Both the position numbers and the translations under genes were made by a program. The notes beneath the pieces were generated by a model. The model was not told where the DNA came from. It worked only from the letters and a program-made list of their open reading frames with translations, and did no database searches. Source: CAXXOK01 sp036759125 (GTDB lineage Bacteria > Bacillota > Clostridia > Christensenellales > Aristaeellaceae). From it: DNA of 16,830 nt. Location: assembly GCA_036759125.1 (NCBI GenBank), contig DAIOVG010000044.1, positions 1-16,830 on the forward strand. Reading direction: 5' to 3'. Positions 7,851 through 15,805 of the stretch are shown here, piece by piece (the first letter of the stretch is position 1; the number at the start of each line of letters is the position of its first letter).

Positions 7851-9218
7851 ATGCGCAAGTATGCGATTTTGGTATCGATCTTGGCGATTATTGTTGCCAT
7901 GACGTCGAGCTGCGGCTTGATCGTCAAGGATGAGGCGGTTGACGCACAAACGGTGATTATTGAAGTCGCTGGCGAAAAGATTGTGAAATCCGACGTTCAG
8001 CAGACTGTTCAAAACGTTCTGGATTATCAGGAATACATTTACAGCCTTTATGGACTTTCTTTCGACCGCACCGATCCGGATTCCATCTCTTCCGCTCAGG
8101 ATACGGCGATCAACTCATTAATCGAGGAAGCTGTTACCACACAAAAGATCGTGGAATACGGTCTGGATCAGTTCACGGATGAGGAACTGGCCGCGCTCAA
8201 CCAGGAGACGGACGAGACCTATGCCGGCTATCTGGATACCGTCAAAACACAGTATTTCGCCGATACGCAGCTGACGGGAGACGAGCTGACTGCTGCAGTC
8301 GAGGCGAAAATGCTTGAGATCGGGTACGGCACGAAAGAAGCTCTTCTGGAGCAGAATAAGGCTACCGAGGAGCTGACGCGTCTTAAGGATTATGTTGTGA
8401 AGGATGTCGCGGTCACCGAGGATGAGATTACGGCACAGTACAACGAAGGCATGACCCAGCAGATCAATGATTACGCAAACGATCTGACCCAGTATGCAAC
8501 CGATGTGAACAACGGGGAAATTATTTACTTCCGTCCGCATGGCTATCGGTATGTGAAAAACCTGCTGATCATGATCAGCGCCGATGCGAGAGCGCAGATC
8601 AGCTCTCTCAACTCGCAAATTACAAGCGATCAGAATACAGTGACGTCTCTGAACGAATCCATCGCGGCGCTGCCGGAAGACCCGGCTACGGACAGCGAGG
8701 ACCAGACAAAGACACGCGCCGATCTGACCGCGCAGGTCGAAACGCTCAATACGGAGATTGCCGACCTGACGGCACAGCTCAATGAGCTGACAGCCACGGC
8801 GTTTGCCGAGATCCAGTCCAAGGTGGACCTGGTGGAAGAAAAAATCCAGGCTGGCGATGATTTCGACGCGCTGATTGCGGAGTACGGCGAAGATACCGGT
8901 ATGACCGTTGAACCGCGGAAATCGGAAGGCTATCTGCTCTGCGCGGGGATTACAACCTACGTGGATGAGTTTGTCACAGAGGGTATGTCGCTAGTGAACA
9001 TAGGCGATATTTCCAAGCCGTTCCGCTCCAGCTACGGCGTACATATTTTGCAGTACGCAAGCGATCTGGATGGCGGAAAGGTTCCTCTGAGTTCTGTGCA
9101 TGATCAAATCGCCGAGGACTTGCTGGCAACCAAACAGACCAGCGTGTATGACGAAACTGTCAGCCAGTGGGTGAAGGATGCCAACGCCAAAATCCATGCC
9201 GACAGGCTGGACAACTAA
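7851..9218 (+). CDS. SurA/PrsA-type peptidylprolyl isomerase lipoprotein with a coiled-coil insertion
   Basis: This is a predicted exported foldase that would assist folding of secreted proteins outside the membrane. It has 455 residues. The N-terminus has a short basic start, a hydrophobic segment and TSSC at 18-21, a plausible but non-ideal lipobox with Cys21 as lipid anchor. A SurA-like chaperone region follows (about 37-225). The parvulin isomerase domain starts at YVKNLLIMIS (234-243) and resumes at about 318-405, with QAGDDFDALIAEYGED, NIGDISKPFRSSYGVHILQ as family landmarks. Between them lie about 70 extra residues with two regular heptad stretches (about 250-274 and 292-313), probably an antiparallel coiled-coil hairpin. 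In Clostridia a SurA/PrsA-like gene commonly precedes the yabM-mazG-HU cluster, as here. It is flanked by its own promoter and terminator. Family is clear; isomerase activity is inferred. Confidence 0.88.
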   Translation: MRKYAILVSILAIIVAMTSSCGLIVKDEAVDAQTVIIEVAGEKIVKSDVQQTVQNVLDYQEYIYSLYGLSFDRTDPDSISSAQDTAINSLIEEAVTTQKIVEYGLDQFTDEELAALNQETDETYAGYLDTVKTQYFADTQLTGDELTAAVEAKMLEIGYGTKEALLEQNKATEELTRLKDYVVKDVAVTEDEITAQYNEGMTQQINDYANDLTQYATDVNNGEIIYFRPHGYRYVKNLLIMISADARAQISSLNSQITSDQNTVTSLNESIAALPEDPATDSEDQTKTRADLTAQVETLNTEIADLTAQLNELTATAFAEIQSKVDLVEEKIQAGDDFDALIAEYGEDTGMTVEPRKSEGYLLCAGITTYVDEFVTEGMSLVNIGDISKPFRSSYGVHILQYASDLDGGKVPLSSVHDQIAEDLLATKQTSVYDETVSQWVKDANAKIHADRLDN

Positions 9219-9237
9219 CGAACAGTTATGCTTTACG

Positions 9238-9269
9238 CAGCGCTTCACCAGCGGTGAGGCGCTGTTTTT
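9238..9269 (+). terminator. Rho-independent terminator after the foldase gene
   Basis: A 12-bp stem, CAGCGCTTCACC with GGTGAGGCGCTG (one T-G wobble), closes a 3-base loop and is followed by TTTTT (9265-9269). It lies 19 bases after the stop codon. Confidence 0.9.
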
Positions 9270-9280
9270 AAGCCCTGGAA

Positions 9281-9309
9281 TACGCAGGAAGCTTCAAATC
9301 TGCTATAAT
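9281..9309 (+). promoter_or_regulatory. Extended -10 promoter for the flippase-mazG genes
   Basis: A perfect TATAAT (9304-9309) is preceded directly by TGC (extended -10). The -35 at 17-base spacing is TACGCA (9281-9286), matching only 3 of 6 consensus bases, so promoter strength would rest on the -10. Confidence 0.6.
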
Positions 9310-9341
9310 AGGCGTGAAAACCTGAAGACGGAGGGAATCGC

Positions 9342-10937
9342 TTGAGCACGAAACAGCAGTCCATCATCGGAGGCGTCACGGTGCTTGGCATTACGGGGCT
9401 GATCTGCAAGCTGATCGCGGTGCTCTACCGCATCCCGCTGGCTTGGCTGATCGGCGACCAGGGACTGGGTACCTATCAGCTGGTGTTCCCAACCTATGCG
9501 CTGCTGCTGACAATCTCCTCCGCCGGTTTGCCTGTGGCTATCAGCCGCATTGTGAGCTTTAACCTGGCAAAGGGCGATATTCTCAACACCAGGCGAACGT
9601 TGAAATTCGCGCTGCTGATCCTGACTCTCATCGGCATTTTGGGCACCGTGCTCATGATCGCGCTGCGTACGTTTCTAGCAAACCGAGTCGGAGATCCACT
9701 GACGGTGTCAGGCTTTGTGGCCATTGCGCCATCAGTGGCGATCGTCTGCGCGATGAGCGCGTTTCGCGGCTATATGCAAGGGCACCATGATATGCGGCCT
9801 ACGGCGTACAGCCAGCTGATTGAGTCTATTGGCAAAATCGTAATCGCGCTGCCGATGGCCTGGTATGGCTCTAAAATCGTCACGGACGGCGTGGAGGGCA
9901 TCAACATCGGGTATGCCGCGGCAGGCGCGCTGCTTGGAACATCTATTGCTGAGGCGATAGCGCTCGCCTATATGTATATTATCTACAGGCGCAGGCGGCA
10001 TGAGAATGATGCCCTCGTTCAAAACCCGGAAATTCCCCTGCAACAGCCGTCTGCCATCATCCGTAAACTGCTGCTGTTGGCTGTTCCCATCACAATAGGC
10101 GCAAGCATCATTCCGCTGGCATCCTTTATCGATTCGGGAATGATCGTCACCCGGCTGGTGGACGGCGCTGGCTTTGCCCGCGATATTGCCCGTGCCATGT
10201 ACGGGCGTTTTTCCGGCTATGTCATCACGCTGATCAACGTCCCAACGGCGCTCGCCCTTGCCATTTCCATGAGCATGGTTCCGGCGATTTCCGCCAATAT
10301 GGCGCGTGGAGACAACGCAGCCATGAAACGCTCGACCCACGCAGGCCTGCGAATGGCATTTCTGCTTGGTTTGCCGTGCAGCTTTGGTATGAGCATTCTC
10401 GCCGAACCCATCCTCGCAGCTGTGTATCCTTTTAAAACGGCTGAGGCTTTGCAGCAGACAGCGCAGCTTCTATCCTTTTCGAGTTTTACCATCATCCTGT
10501 TTACTGTCGTGCAGGCAACCAGCGGTATTTTGCAGGGGATGCACAAGCAGCGGATTCCCATGTATACGCTGCTGGTCGGCGTGGGTTTCAAGGTGCTGAT
10601 CAACTATTTCCTGATCGCAACCCCGCAGATCAACATCCTGGGTGCGTCCATCGGCTCGCTGGTCTGCTACGGCATCAGCATGGTGCCAAACCTCTATTAC
10701 GTGCACAAGTACACCGGGCTGAAACCGGATCCGGTTCCGATCTTCTTCAAGCCCTTACTCGCCTCGATCGCCATGACCGGGGTGCTGTACCTGCTGATGT
10801 CGATCCTGCCGCAAACGCGACTGATCACAATCGGCCTGATATTCGTTGGCGCGGCGGTTTACGCCGTCGTATCCATTCTGATCGGATCCATCCAAAAGGA
10901 TGAATTTGCGGCGCTGATCCGGAGACTGAAAAAATAA
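9342..10937 (+). CDS. MurJ/SpoVB-family lipid flippase (YabM-like)
   Basis: This 531-residue, highly hydrophobic protein belongs to the MOP exporter superfamily, polysaccharide biosynthesis/MurJ/SpoVB branch, whose members move lipid-linked sugar intermediates such as lipid II across the cytoplasmic membrane. It has roughly 13-14 predicted membrane segments. The N-terminal stretch GGVTVLGITGLICKL followed by IPLAWLIGDQGLGTYQL and SSAGLPVAISRIVS is typical of the family. In Bacillus subtilis the SpoVB-like YabM lies directly before YabN (MazG), and the same order here makes a YabM-type assignment the most likely; sequence alone cannot separate YabM, SpoVB and YtgP/MurJ. The start is TTG at 9342, with GGAGGG (9330-9335) six bases upstream. 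Only 14 bases separate it from mazG, so they are cotranscribed. Exact substrate unknown. Confidence 0.88.
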   Translation: MSTKQQSIIGGVTVLGITGLICKLIAVLYRIPLAWLIGDQGLGTYQLVFPTYALLLTISSAGLPVAISRIVSFNLAKGDILNTRRTLKFALLILTLIGILGTVLMIALRTFLANRVGDPLTVSGFVAIAPSVAIVCAMSAFRGYMQGHHDMRPTAYSQLIESIGKIVIALPMAWYGSKIVTDGVEGINIGYAAAGALLGTSIAEAIALAYMYIIYRRRRHENDALVQNPEIPLQQPSAIIRKLLLLAVPITIGASIIPLASFIDSGMIVTRLVDGAGFARDIARAMYGRFSGYVITLINVPTALALAISMSMVPAISANMARGDNAAMKRSTHAGLRMAFLLGLPCSFGMSILAEPILAAVYPFKTAEALQQTAQLLSFSSFTIILFTVVQATSGILQGMHKQRIPMYTLLVGVGFKVLINYFLIATPQINILGASIGSLVCYGISMVPNLYYVHKYTGLKPDPVPIFFKPLLASIAMTGVLYLLMSILPQTRLITIGLIFVGAAVYAVVSILIGSIQKDEFAALIRRLKK

Positions 10938-10951
10938 CGGAGGCTGTTCAA

Positions 10952-12409
10952 TTGCATCTTATAACTATTGTTTCAGTATCTACAGGCGATATGAGCCTGG
11001 TATCCAAAGGCACGCTGGATGTGCTGGAAGCGCACTCCCAAGTAATATTGCGTACGGAACGGCATCCCGTAGCCCGTTATTTACAGGACCATGGCATCCG
11101 ATTTGAAGCGCTTGATGCGCTCTATACCGAGGCTGAGACCTTTGATGCCTGCAACACTGCGGCGGCGGAATACCTTCTCAAGGCAGCTGAGGAAGGGGAT
11201 GTTCTCTATGTTGTTGCCGACGCGACGATGGATTGCACGGTTTCCGCCTTGCTGAAATCCACACAAGATAGGGGACTGATTACAATCCTTCCCGGAATCA
11301 GCCATGCCAACCGCTGCCTGGCGCTTGCGCAAGCCGACGCGCAGGATATCCGGATGTCATCGGCCGAAGCGTTTTTGGCAGGAAACGAGCTCAATCCCCG
11401 ATACTCCTTGTTTCTATCCGAACTCCATTCCCAGACCTGCGCGGGCGCGTGCAAAATCAAGCTGATGGAGCTTCTGGACGATAGCACAGAAGTGTTTGTG
11501 TTTTCCGGTGGGGAAGACGGCAGCCTATCCGTTCAGAGCGTTCCGCTGTATGCGCTGGACAGGCAGGGACACTACGACCATCTATCAGCCTTCCTGTATA
11601 TCGCAAAACCGCTTGAAGAGCGCAAGCGCTTCGGTACGGACGACCTGCATGCCGTCATGCGCCGCCTGCGTGCCAAGAACGGCTGTCCGTGGGATCAGGA
11701 GCAAACGCATGAAAGCCTGCTGCCAAACCTTTTGGAAGAAAGCTACGAGTTCATCGAAGCGGCCAGGGAACAGGATGCCGAGCATATGTGCGAGGAGCTA
11801 GGCGATGTACTCCTGCAGGTGATGTTCCATGCGGTCATTGCGGCGCAGTACGGAGAATTCACCCTGCCCGACGTGACGACCGCTGTAACGGCCAAGCTGA
11901 TTGAGCGCCATCCGCATGTGTTTGGTACCGTAAAGGCGGACACCGCATCGCAGGTACTGGACAATTGGGAGAATATCAAACGCACACAGCGCGGGATTGC
12001 TACTGTGGCAGACGCGATGGATAACGTATCCAAAGGCTTAAGCGCAGCCATGCGCGCCTCCAAGGTGCAGCATAAGGCCGCGAAGGTCGGTTTTGACTTT
12101 CCCGATGCGGTATCGGCCCTCGATAAAGTCAGGGAAGAAACCGATGAGGTGCTTGCGTGTATCCATGAAAACACGGAGACAGAAGAAGAACTCGGCGATC
12201 TGCTGTTCTCCGTGATCAATGTTTGCCGGCTGAGCGGCGTGAACCCCGACATTGCTCTTTCTGCTGCCGCTGATAAGTTCATCCGCCGTTTCCGGGCGGT
12301 GGAAAACAGGGTGAAAAGTGAAGGAAAATCAATGGAGGCCTTGACTTTGAACGAAATGGATGTATACTGGACTGAAGAGAAGCACATTTCCATGAACAAT
12401 GACGGTTGA
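10952..12409 (+). CDS. mazG: YabN-type fusion: degenerate tetrapyrrole-methylase-like domain plus two MazG domains
   Basis: MazG proteins hydrolyse nucleoside triphosphates to monophosphates and are thought to clean the nucleotide pool. The 485-residue protein joins an N-terminal SAM methylase-like domain (about 1-225) to two MazG repeats. The first repeat (about 231-330) has NGCPWD at 243-248, the metal-binding E263-x2-E266 and E282-x2-D285, and ERHPHVFG. The second (about 365-480) has E396-x2-E399 and E413-x2-D416. Both catalytic sets look intact. In the methylase-like domain the SAM-binding glycine loop usually reading GLGPG is SVSTG (8-12), and the usual VPGHP is VADAT (88-92), so this half is probably inactive. 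The start is TTG at 10952, with GGAGG (10939-10943) eight bases before it. It follows the flippase gene by 14 bases and precedes HU, as in other Bacillota. Confidence 0.93.
   Translation: MHLITIVSVSTGDMSLVSKGTLDVLEAHSQVILRTERHPVARYLQDHGIRFEALDALYTEAETFDACNTAAAEYLLKAAEEGDVLYVVADATMDCTVSALLKSTQDRGLITILPGISHANRCLALAQADAQDIRMSSAEAFLAGNELNPRYSLFLSELHSQTCAGACKIKLMELLDDSTEVFVFSGGEDGSLSVQSVPLYALDRQGHYDHLSAFLYIAKPLEERKRFGTDDLHAVMRRLRAKNGCPWDQEQTHESLLPNLLEESYEFIEAAREQDAEHMCEELGDVLLQVMFHAVIAAQYGEFTLPDVTTAVTAKLIERHPHVFGTVKADTASQVLDNWENIKRTQRGIATVADAMDNVSKGLSAAMRASKVQHKAAKVGFDFPDAVSALDKVREETDEVLACIHENTETEEELGDLLFSVINVCRLSGVNPDIALSAAADKFIRRFRAVENRVKSEGKSMEALTLNEMDVYWTEEKHISMNNDG
12341..12368 (+). promoter_or_regulatory. 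Possible promoter for HU, inside the end of mazG
   Basis: TTGACT (12341-12346) and TATACT (12363-12368), each 5 of 6 to consensus, are separated by 16 bases, within the last codons of mazG. A second possibility downstream is TGGATA (12425-12430) with TATTAT (12448-12453) at 17 bases. Either would let HU be made at a higher level than mazG. Confidence 0.45.
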
Positions 12410-12477
12410 TTTGTGCTTTTCGGCTGGATATTCCAGCGTAAACCTTGTATTATCAATAATTAAGGAGGATCTATCAC

Positions 12478-12750
12478 ATGAACAAAGCTGAATTAACTGC
12501 AGCCATCGTGAAACAGACCGGATTCACTAAGAAAGACGCCGAAAAAGCGCTTACCGCCGTAACCGATGTCATCGCAGAAGCCCTCAAGGCTGGCGACAAA
12601 GTGCAGATCGTTGGATTTGGCTCTTTCGAAGTTCGCAAGCGCCCCGCCCGTGTTGCCCGCAACCCCCGCACCGGCGAGCAGATCAAAATTGCCGCTTCCA
12701 AAGCGCCCGTTTTCAAAGCAGGCAAAGGCCTGAAAGACAGCGTGAACTAA
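12478..12750 (+). CDS. hup: DNA-binding protein HU
   Basis: HU is a small dimeric nucleoid protein that bends DNA non-specifically. The 90-residue protein matches the family from end to end: MNKAELTAAIV at the N-terminus, the helical dimer body, then GFGSFEVRKRPARVARNPRTG, where the beta-arm with Asn62-Pro63 intercalates into DNA, and a C-terminal FKAGKGLKDSVN. The ATG follows AAGGAGG (12462-12468) by 9 bases, a very strong site. It comes 68 bases after mazG, as in Bacillota where HU is often encoded next to mazG. In many Clostridia the next genes are rqcP, yabP, yabQ and divIC; here a strong terminator and an unrelated gene follow. Regulation is probably by its own promoter plus readthrough from mazG. 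Confidence 0.97.
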   Translation: MNKAELTAAIVKQTGFTKKDAEKALTAVTDVIAEALKAGDKVQIVGFGSFEVRKRPARVARNPRTGEQIKIAASKAPVFKAGKGLKDSVN

Positions 12751-12767
12751 TCATACAATTCACAATT

Positions 12768-12800
12768 AACGCCCGCATGCTGAATGCGGGCGTTCTTTTT
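12768..12800 (+). terminator. Rho-independent terminator after HU
   Basis: A perfect 11-bp GC-rich stem, AACGCCCGCAT with ATGCGGGCGTT, encloses a 5-base loop and is followed by CTTTTT. It begins 18 bases after the HU stop codon. Confidence 0.93.
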
Positions 12801-12808
12801 AAACTCAG

Positions 12809-13345
12809 ATGAACAATAGTTTTATACCACAAGCTTCGAAACTGATCCATCCGTTCGGCCCGGTATTCAACAAGCACTCCCGTGTGCTTGTACTTGGATC
12901 GTTTCCATCCGTCATATCACGCGAAAACGCATTTTATTACGGCCATCCGCAGAACCGCTTCTGGCGGCTTCTTGCTGCGCTGTTTGGTACGGCCGTGCCG
13001 GAAACAATCGCAGAGAAAACGGAGTTTCTGCTGCTGCACCGCATTGCGCTTTGGGATGTGGCGGCCGCCTGCACCATCACAGGCAGTGCCGACAGCACGC
13101 TTGTGTCCCTTGAGTACAATGATATTCCGTCGCTTGTGCAAAAAACAGAAATCCGGTATATTTTTGCCAACGGGCAAAAAGCGGGTCATCTATTCCGGAC
13201 ACATTTGGAACTCCAAACCGGATTGCCCATTCAAATCCTCCCGTCCACAAGCCCGGCCAATGCGGCCTGGTCGTTGCAAAGGCTGATGACAGGCTGGCGA
13301 GCACTGGTTGAAGCGCTGCCAAACACCCAAGACATTGTTCAATAG
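12809..13345 (+). CDS. DNA-deoxyinosine (hypoxanthine-DNA) glycosylase, UDG superfamily
   Basis: Family 6 enzymes of the uracil-DNA glycosylase superfamily excise hypoxanthine, the product of adenine deamination, from DNA to start base-excision repair. The 178-residue protein shows the family's first motif, GSFPSVISRENAFYYGHPQNRFW (residues 30-52), split here as GSFPS at 30-34 and NRFW at 49-52, and the late motif LPSTSPANA. A conserved asparagine is catalytic in a characterised archaeal member; I cannot map it with certainty. The ATG at 12809 comes only 8 bases after the T-tract of the HU terminator and has no clear ribosome binding site, so expression may depend on readthrough or a weak leaderless message. 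No ATG, GTG or TTG with a better site is seen nearby. No partner gene; likely a stand-alone unit. Confidence 0.88.
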   Translation: MNNSFIPQASKLIHPFGPVFNKHSRVLVLGSFPSVISRENAFYYGHPQNRFWRLLAALFGTAVPETIAEKTEFLLLHRIALWDVAAACTITGSADSTLVSLEYNDIPSLVQKTEIRYIFANGQKAGHLFRTHLELQTGLPIQILPSTSPANAAWSLQRLMTGWRALVEALPNTQDIVQ

Positions 13346-13371
13346 CGCAGTATCAGGCTTGAAAGCCAACC

Positions 13372-13400
13372 TTGATTTTTTAGCGGATGTAAGGTACTAT
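13372..13400 (+). promoter_or_regulatory. Promoter for the rnf operon
   Basis: TTGATT (13372-13377) and TACTAT (13395-13400) are separated by 17 bases, placed so that transcription would start near 13407 and leave a leader of about 52 bases before rnfC. Each box matches consensus at four positions. The 113-base gap before rnfC holds no gene; a weak hairpin GGCT-TGAA-AGCC near 13357-13368 is too small to call a terminator. Confidence 0.5.
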
Positions 13401-13458
13401 AAACGGTGGTGCTATTCTACTACAAGCGCATTATATTGTTTAGGAAGGACAGAATTGA

Positions 13459-14805
13459 ATGAGCCTGTATACTCGGTTTCCGGGCGGTATTCACCCGCAC
13501 GAGGGTGTCAACGGAAAATCGGCAACATCTGTGTTACCGATTACCGAGACCCTTCCGCCGTCCCGCGTTTCCATCCCGATGCAGCAGCATATAGGTGCAC
13601 CTGCTAAACCGCTAGTGCAAAAAGGCGATCACGTCAAGATGGGAATGAAGATCGGCGAGCCGGCTGGTTTTGTGAGCTCCGCGATTCACTCCAGCGTTTC
13701 CGGCACGGTGGTGGATGTCGCTCCCTGCGTTTTGGCAAGCGGCTTGCAAGCGGATTGCGTGATTATCGATAATGATTTTAAGGATGAATGGGTGGAACTC
13801 CATCCTTTTGAGAATCCCGAAGCGCTTGATGCCGCGGCGCTCTCCGCATTGGCAAGGGATATGGGGCTGGTCGGCCTTGGCGGCGCGACGTTCCCGTATT
13901 CCGTTAAACTCATGCCGCCTAAGGTGAAAATCGATACGCTGATCGTCAACGGCGCGGAATGCGAGCCGTATTTATCTGCCGATCATCAATTGATGCTGAT
14001 AAAAGCCAAGGAGATCATCGAAGGTACCAGACGCATGCAAAAGGCGATGGGGATTGAGAAGGTTTTCATCGGTATTGAAAAGAACAAGCCCGACGCGATT
14101 GCGCTGATGACTAAGCTGTGCGAGGACGACCCGACCTTTACCGTCGTTGCGCTGCCTGTGGTGTACCCGCAGGGCGGTGAAAAACAGCTTGTGTACGCTA
14201 TCACCAAGCGCAGGGTGCGTACCGGCGGTCTGCCGCTGGAAAAGGGCGTTCTGGTTGTCAACGTCGGCAGCTGCTATGCGCTGTACCGCGCAATTTATGA
14301 AGGCATGCCGCTGATCGACCGCGTTGTAACAGTGGGGGGCAGCGTAACAAAGCCCGCCAACTATCTGGTGCGTATCGGCACGCCAGTGCAGTTTCTGCTG
14401 GATGCATCCCAGGGGCTTTTACCGCAGGCCAGGATGATGATTTACGGCGGACCGATGATGGGTATGGCCATCAACCGCACGGACATCCCGGTAACCAAGG
14501 GCTGCTCGGGGATTACGGTGCTGGAAAAAGCGCTGATGAACTCTCCCGAAACCGCATGCATCCGCTGCGGCCGTTGCGTTGACGTTTGCCCGATGTACCT
14601 TTGCCCGTCGGATATCGACAAGGCAATGCGCAAGGGCTGGTATGACGAAGCGGAGAAGCTCGGCGCGATGAATTGCTTGGAATGCGGCGCCTGCTCCTGG
14701 AGCTGCCCCGCAAAACGCGCGCTGACGCAGAGCTGCAGAACCTGTAAAAAGGTCATTGGCGATAAGCAACGCGCACAGAGACAGCAGAAAGCGGAGGCGA
14801 AGTGA
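13459..14805 (+). CDS. rnfC: Rnf complex subunit C
   Basis: RnfC is the peripheral, NADH-binding subunit of the Rnf complex, which couples electron flow between ferredoxin and NAD+ to Na+ or H+ transport. It has 448 residues, normal for clostridial forms. The N-terminus FPGGIHPHEGVNGKS is typical, followed by a lipoyl-like region (about 35-90). Next comes the FMN/NADH-binding domain shared with the NuoF family, with LVGLGGATFPYSVKL and VNGAECEPYL. The C-terminal part holds two [4Fe-4S] sites: Cys367, Cys370, Cys373 and Cys377, then Cys406, Cys409, Cys412 and Cys416. The ATG follows GGAAGG by about 10 bases. It is the first gene of the operon; rnfD starts one base after its stop. No defect seen. 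Confidence 0.97.
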   Translation: MSLYTRFPGGIHPHEGVNGKSATSVLPITETLPPSRVSIPMQQHIGAPAKPLVQKGDHVKMGMKIGEPAGFVSSAIHSSVSGTVVDVAPCVLASGLQADCVIIDNDFKDEWVELHPFENPEALDAAALSALARDMGLVGLGGATFPYSVKLMPPKVKIDTLIVNGAECEPYLSADHQLMLIKAKEIIEGTRRMQKAMGIEKVFIGIEKNKPDAIALMTKLCEDDPTFTVVALPVVYPQGGEKQLVYAITKRRVRTGGLPLEKGVLVVNVGSCYALYRAIYEGMPLIDRVVTVGGSVTKPANYLVRIGTPVQFLLDASQGLLPQARMMIYGGPMMGMAINRTDIPVTKGCSGITVLEKALMNSPETACIRCGRCVDVCPMYLCPSDIDKAMRKGWYDEAEKLGAMNCLECGACSWSCPAKRALTQSCRTCKKVIGDKQRAQRQQKAEAK

Positions 14806-14806
14806 C

Positions 14807-15805
14807 ATGCAGAAGAAACTGATCGTTTCCCCGGGACCGCATCTGCATAACCACGCGGTATCCACACAGCGCATCATGCTGGATGTTGTGATCGCGCTTT
14901 TGCCCACTGCGGCCGCGGCCGTATGGTTTTTTGGCGGCAGCGCTTTGATGCTGATGATCGTTGCGGTCATCAGCGCGATTGCTGCGGAGTATGTTTACCA
15001 GAAGCTGACCCATCAGCCGGTTACGGTATCGGACATGAGCTCGGTCGTTACCGGCCTGTTGCTGGCGTTCAACCTTCCGGCAAATGCCCCGTGGTGGCTG
15101 GCTGCCGTTGGCTCGTTCCTGGCGATCATCCTGATCAAGCAATTGTTCGGCGGCATCGGCCAGAACTTCATGAATCCGGCGCTGGCTGCCCGTGCAATCC
15201 TGATGCTTTCGTGGACCGGACTGATGGCTGCCAATGTGCTTCCGCATGCCGGCCAATGGGTTGCGCCGCTTGCGGCGGATGCCGTATCGGTTGCGACGCC
15301 GCTGACACACGGCGCGGAAGGATTTACGCTGTGGCAGCTGTTTTCTGGCGACGTTCCCGGAATGATCGGTGAAACGTCAAAGCTTGCCCTGCTGCTGGGC
15401 GGCGTGTATCTGCTGATTCGCAAGGTGATCGACTGGCGCATCCCCGTATCGTTCCTGGGTACGGTGGCGATTGCGTATTTCATTCAGACCGGCACACTGT
15501 ATTCCGTGGAATCCGGCGCGCACAATGTGCTGTATCAGCTGCTTTCAGGCGGCTTGATCATCGGCGCGTTCTTTATGGCGACGGACTATGTTACCTCGCC
15601 GATTACTGGCATCGGCAAGCTGATAATGGGCGTTGGCTGCGGCTTGTTCCTATTTGTCATCCGCGAGTTCTCCAGCTATCCGGAGGGCTGCTCGTTCGCC
15701 ATCCTGTTCTTAAACGTGCTCACACCGCTGATTGATCGCTTCACAACGAAAAAGCCTTTCGGCTTTGAAAAACCCACCGCTCCTGCAAAGGAGGCAAAGG
15801 CATGA
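14807..15805 (+). CDS. rnfD: Rnf complex subunit D
   Basis: RnfD is an integral membrane subunit related to NqrB that binds FMN covalently through a threonine and forms part of the ion path. It has 332 residues from ATG 14807, with the usual N-terminal VSPGPHLH, about ten membrane segments, and MATDYVTSPITG near the C-terminus. The expected flavinylation site is Thr164 in DAVSVATPL, the counterpart of the S-x-A-T motif. The frame is open upstream to 14756, but ATG 14807 has GGAGG at 14793-14797 and starts as the family does, one base after the rnfC stop. It overlaps rnfE by 4 bases (ATGA). In most rnf operons rnfG would come next; it is absent here. Confidence 0.96.
   Translation: MQKKLIVSPGPHLHNHAVSTQRIMLDVVIALLPTAAAAVWFFGGSALMLMIVAVISAIAAEYVYQKLTHQPVTVSDMSSVVTGLLLAFNLPANAPWWLAAVGSFLAIILIKQLFGGIGQNFMNPALAARAILMLSWTGLMAANVLPHAGQWVAPLAADAVSVATPLTHGAEGFTLWQLFSGDVPGMIGETSKLALLLGGVYLLIRKVIDWRIPVSFLGTVAIAYFIQTGTLYSVESGAHNVLYQLLSGGLIIGAFFMATDYVTSPITGIGKLIMGVGCGLFLFVIREFSSYPEGCSFAILFLNVLTPLIDRFTTKKPFGFEKPTAPAKEAKA

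Noticed and set aside
11743..12456. A 237-codon open frame on the minus strand over mazG
   Set aside because: It is antisense to the two intact MazG domains; its serine-rich, low-complexity translation is typical of a shadow frame.
13357..13380. Small hairpin GGCT-TGAA-AGCC followed by a T-rich stretch, as a terminator for the DNA glycosylase gene
   Set aside because: The stem is only 4 bp and the T-run starts about 8 bases after it; too weak to call.
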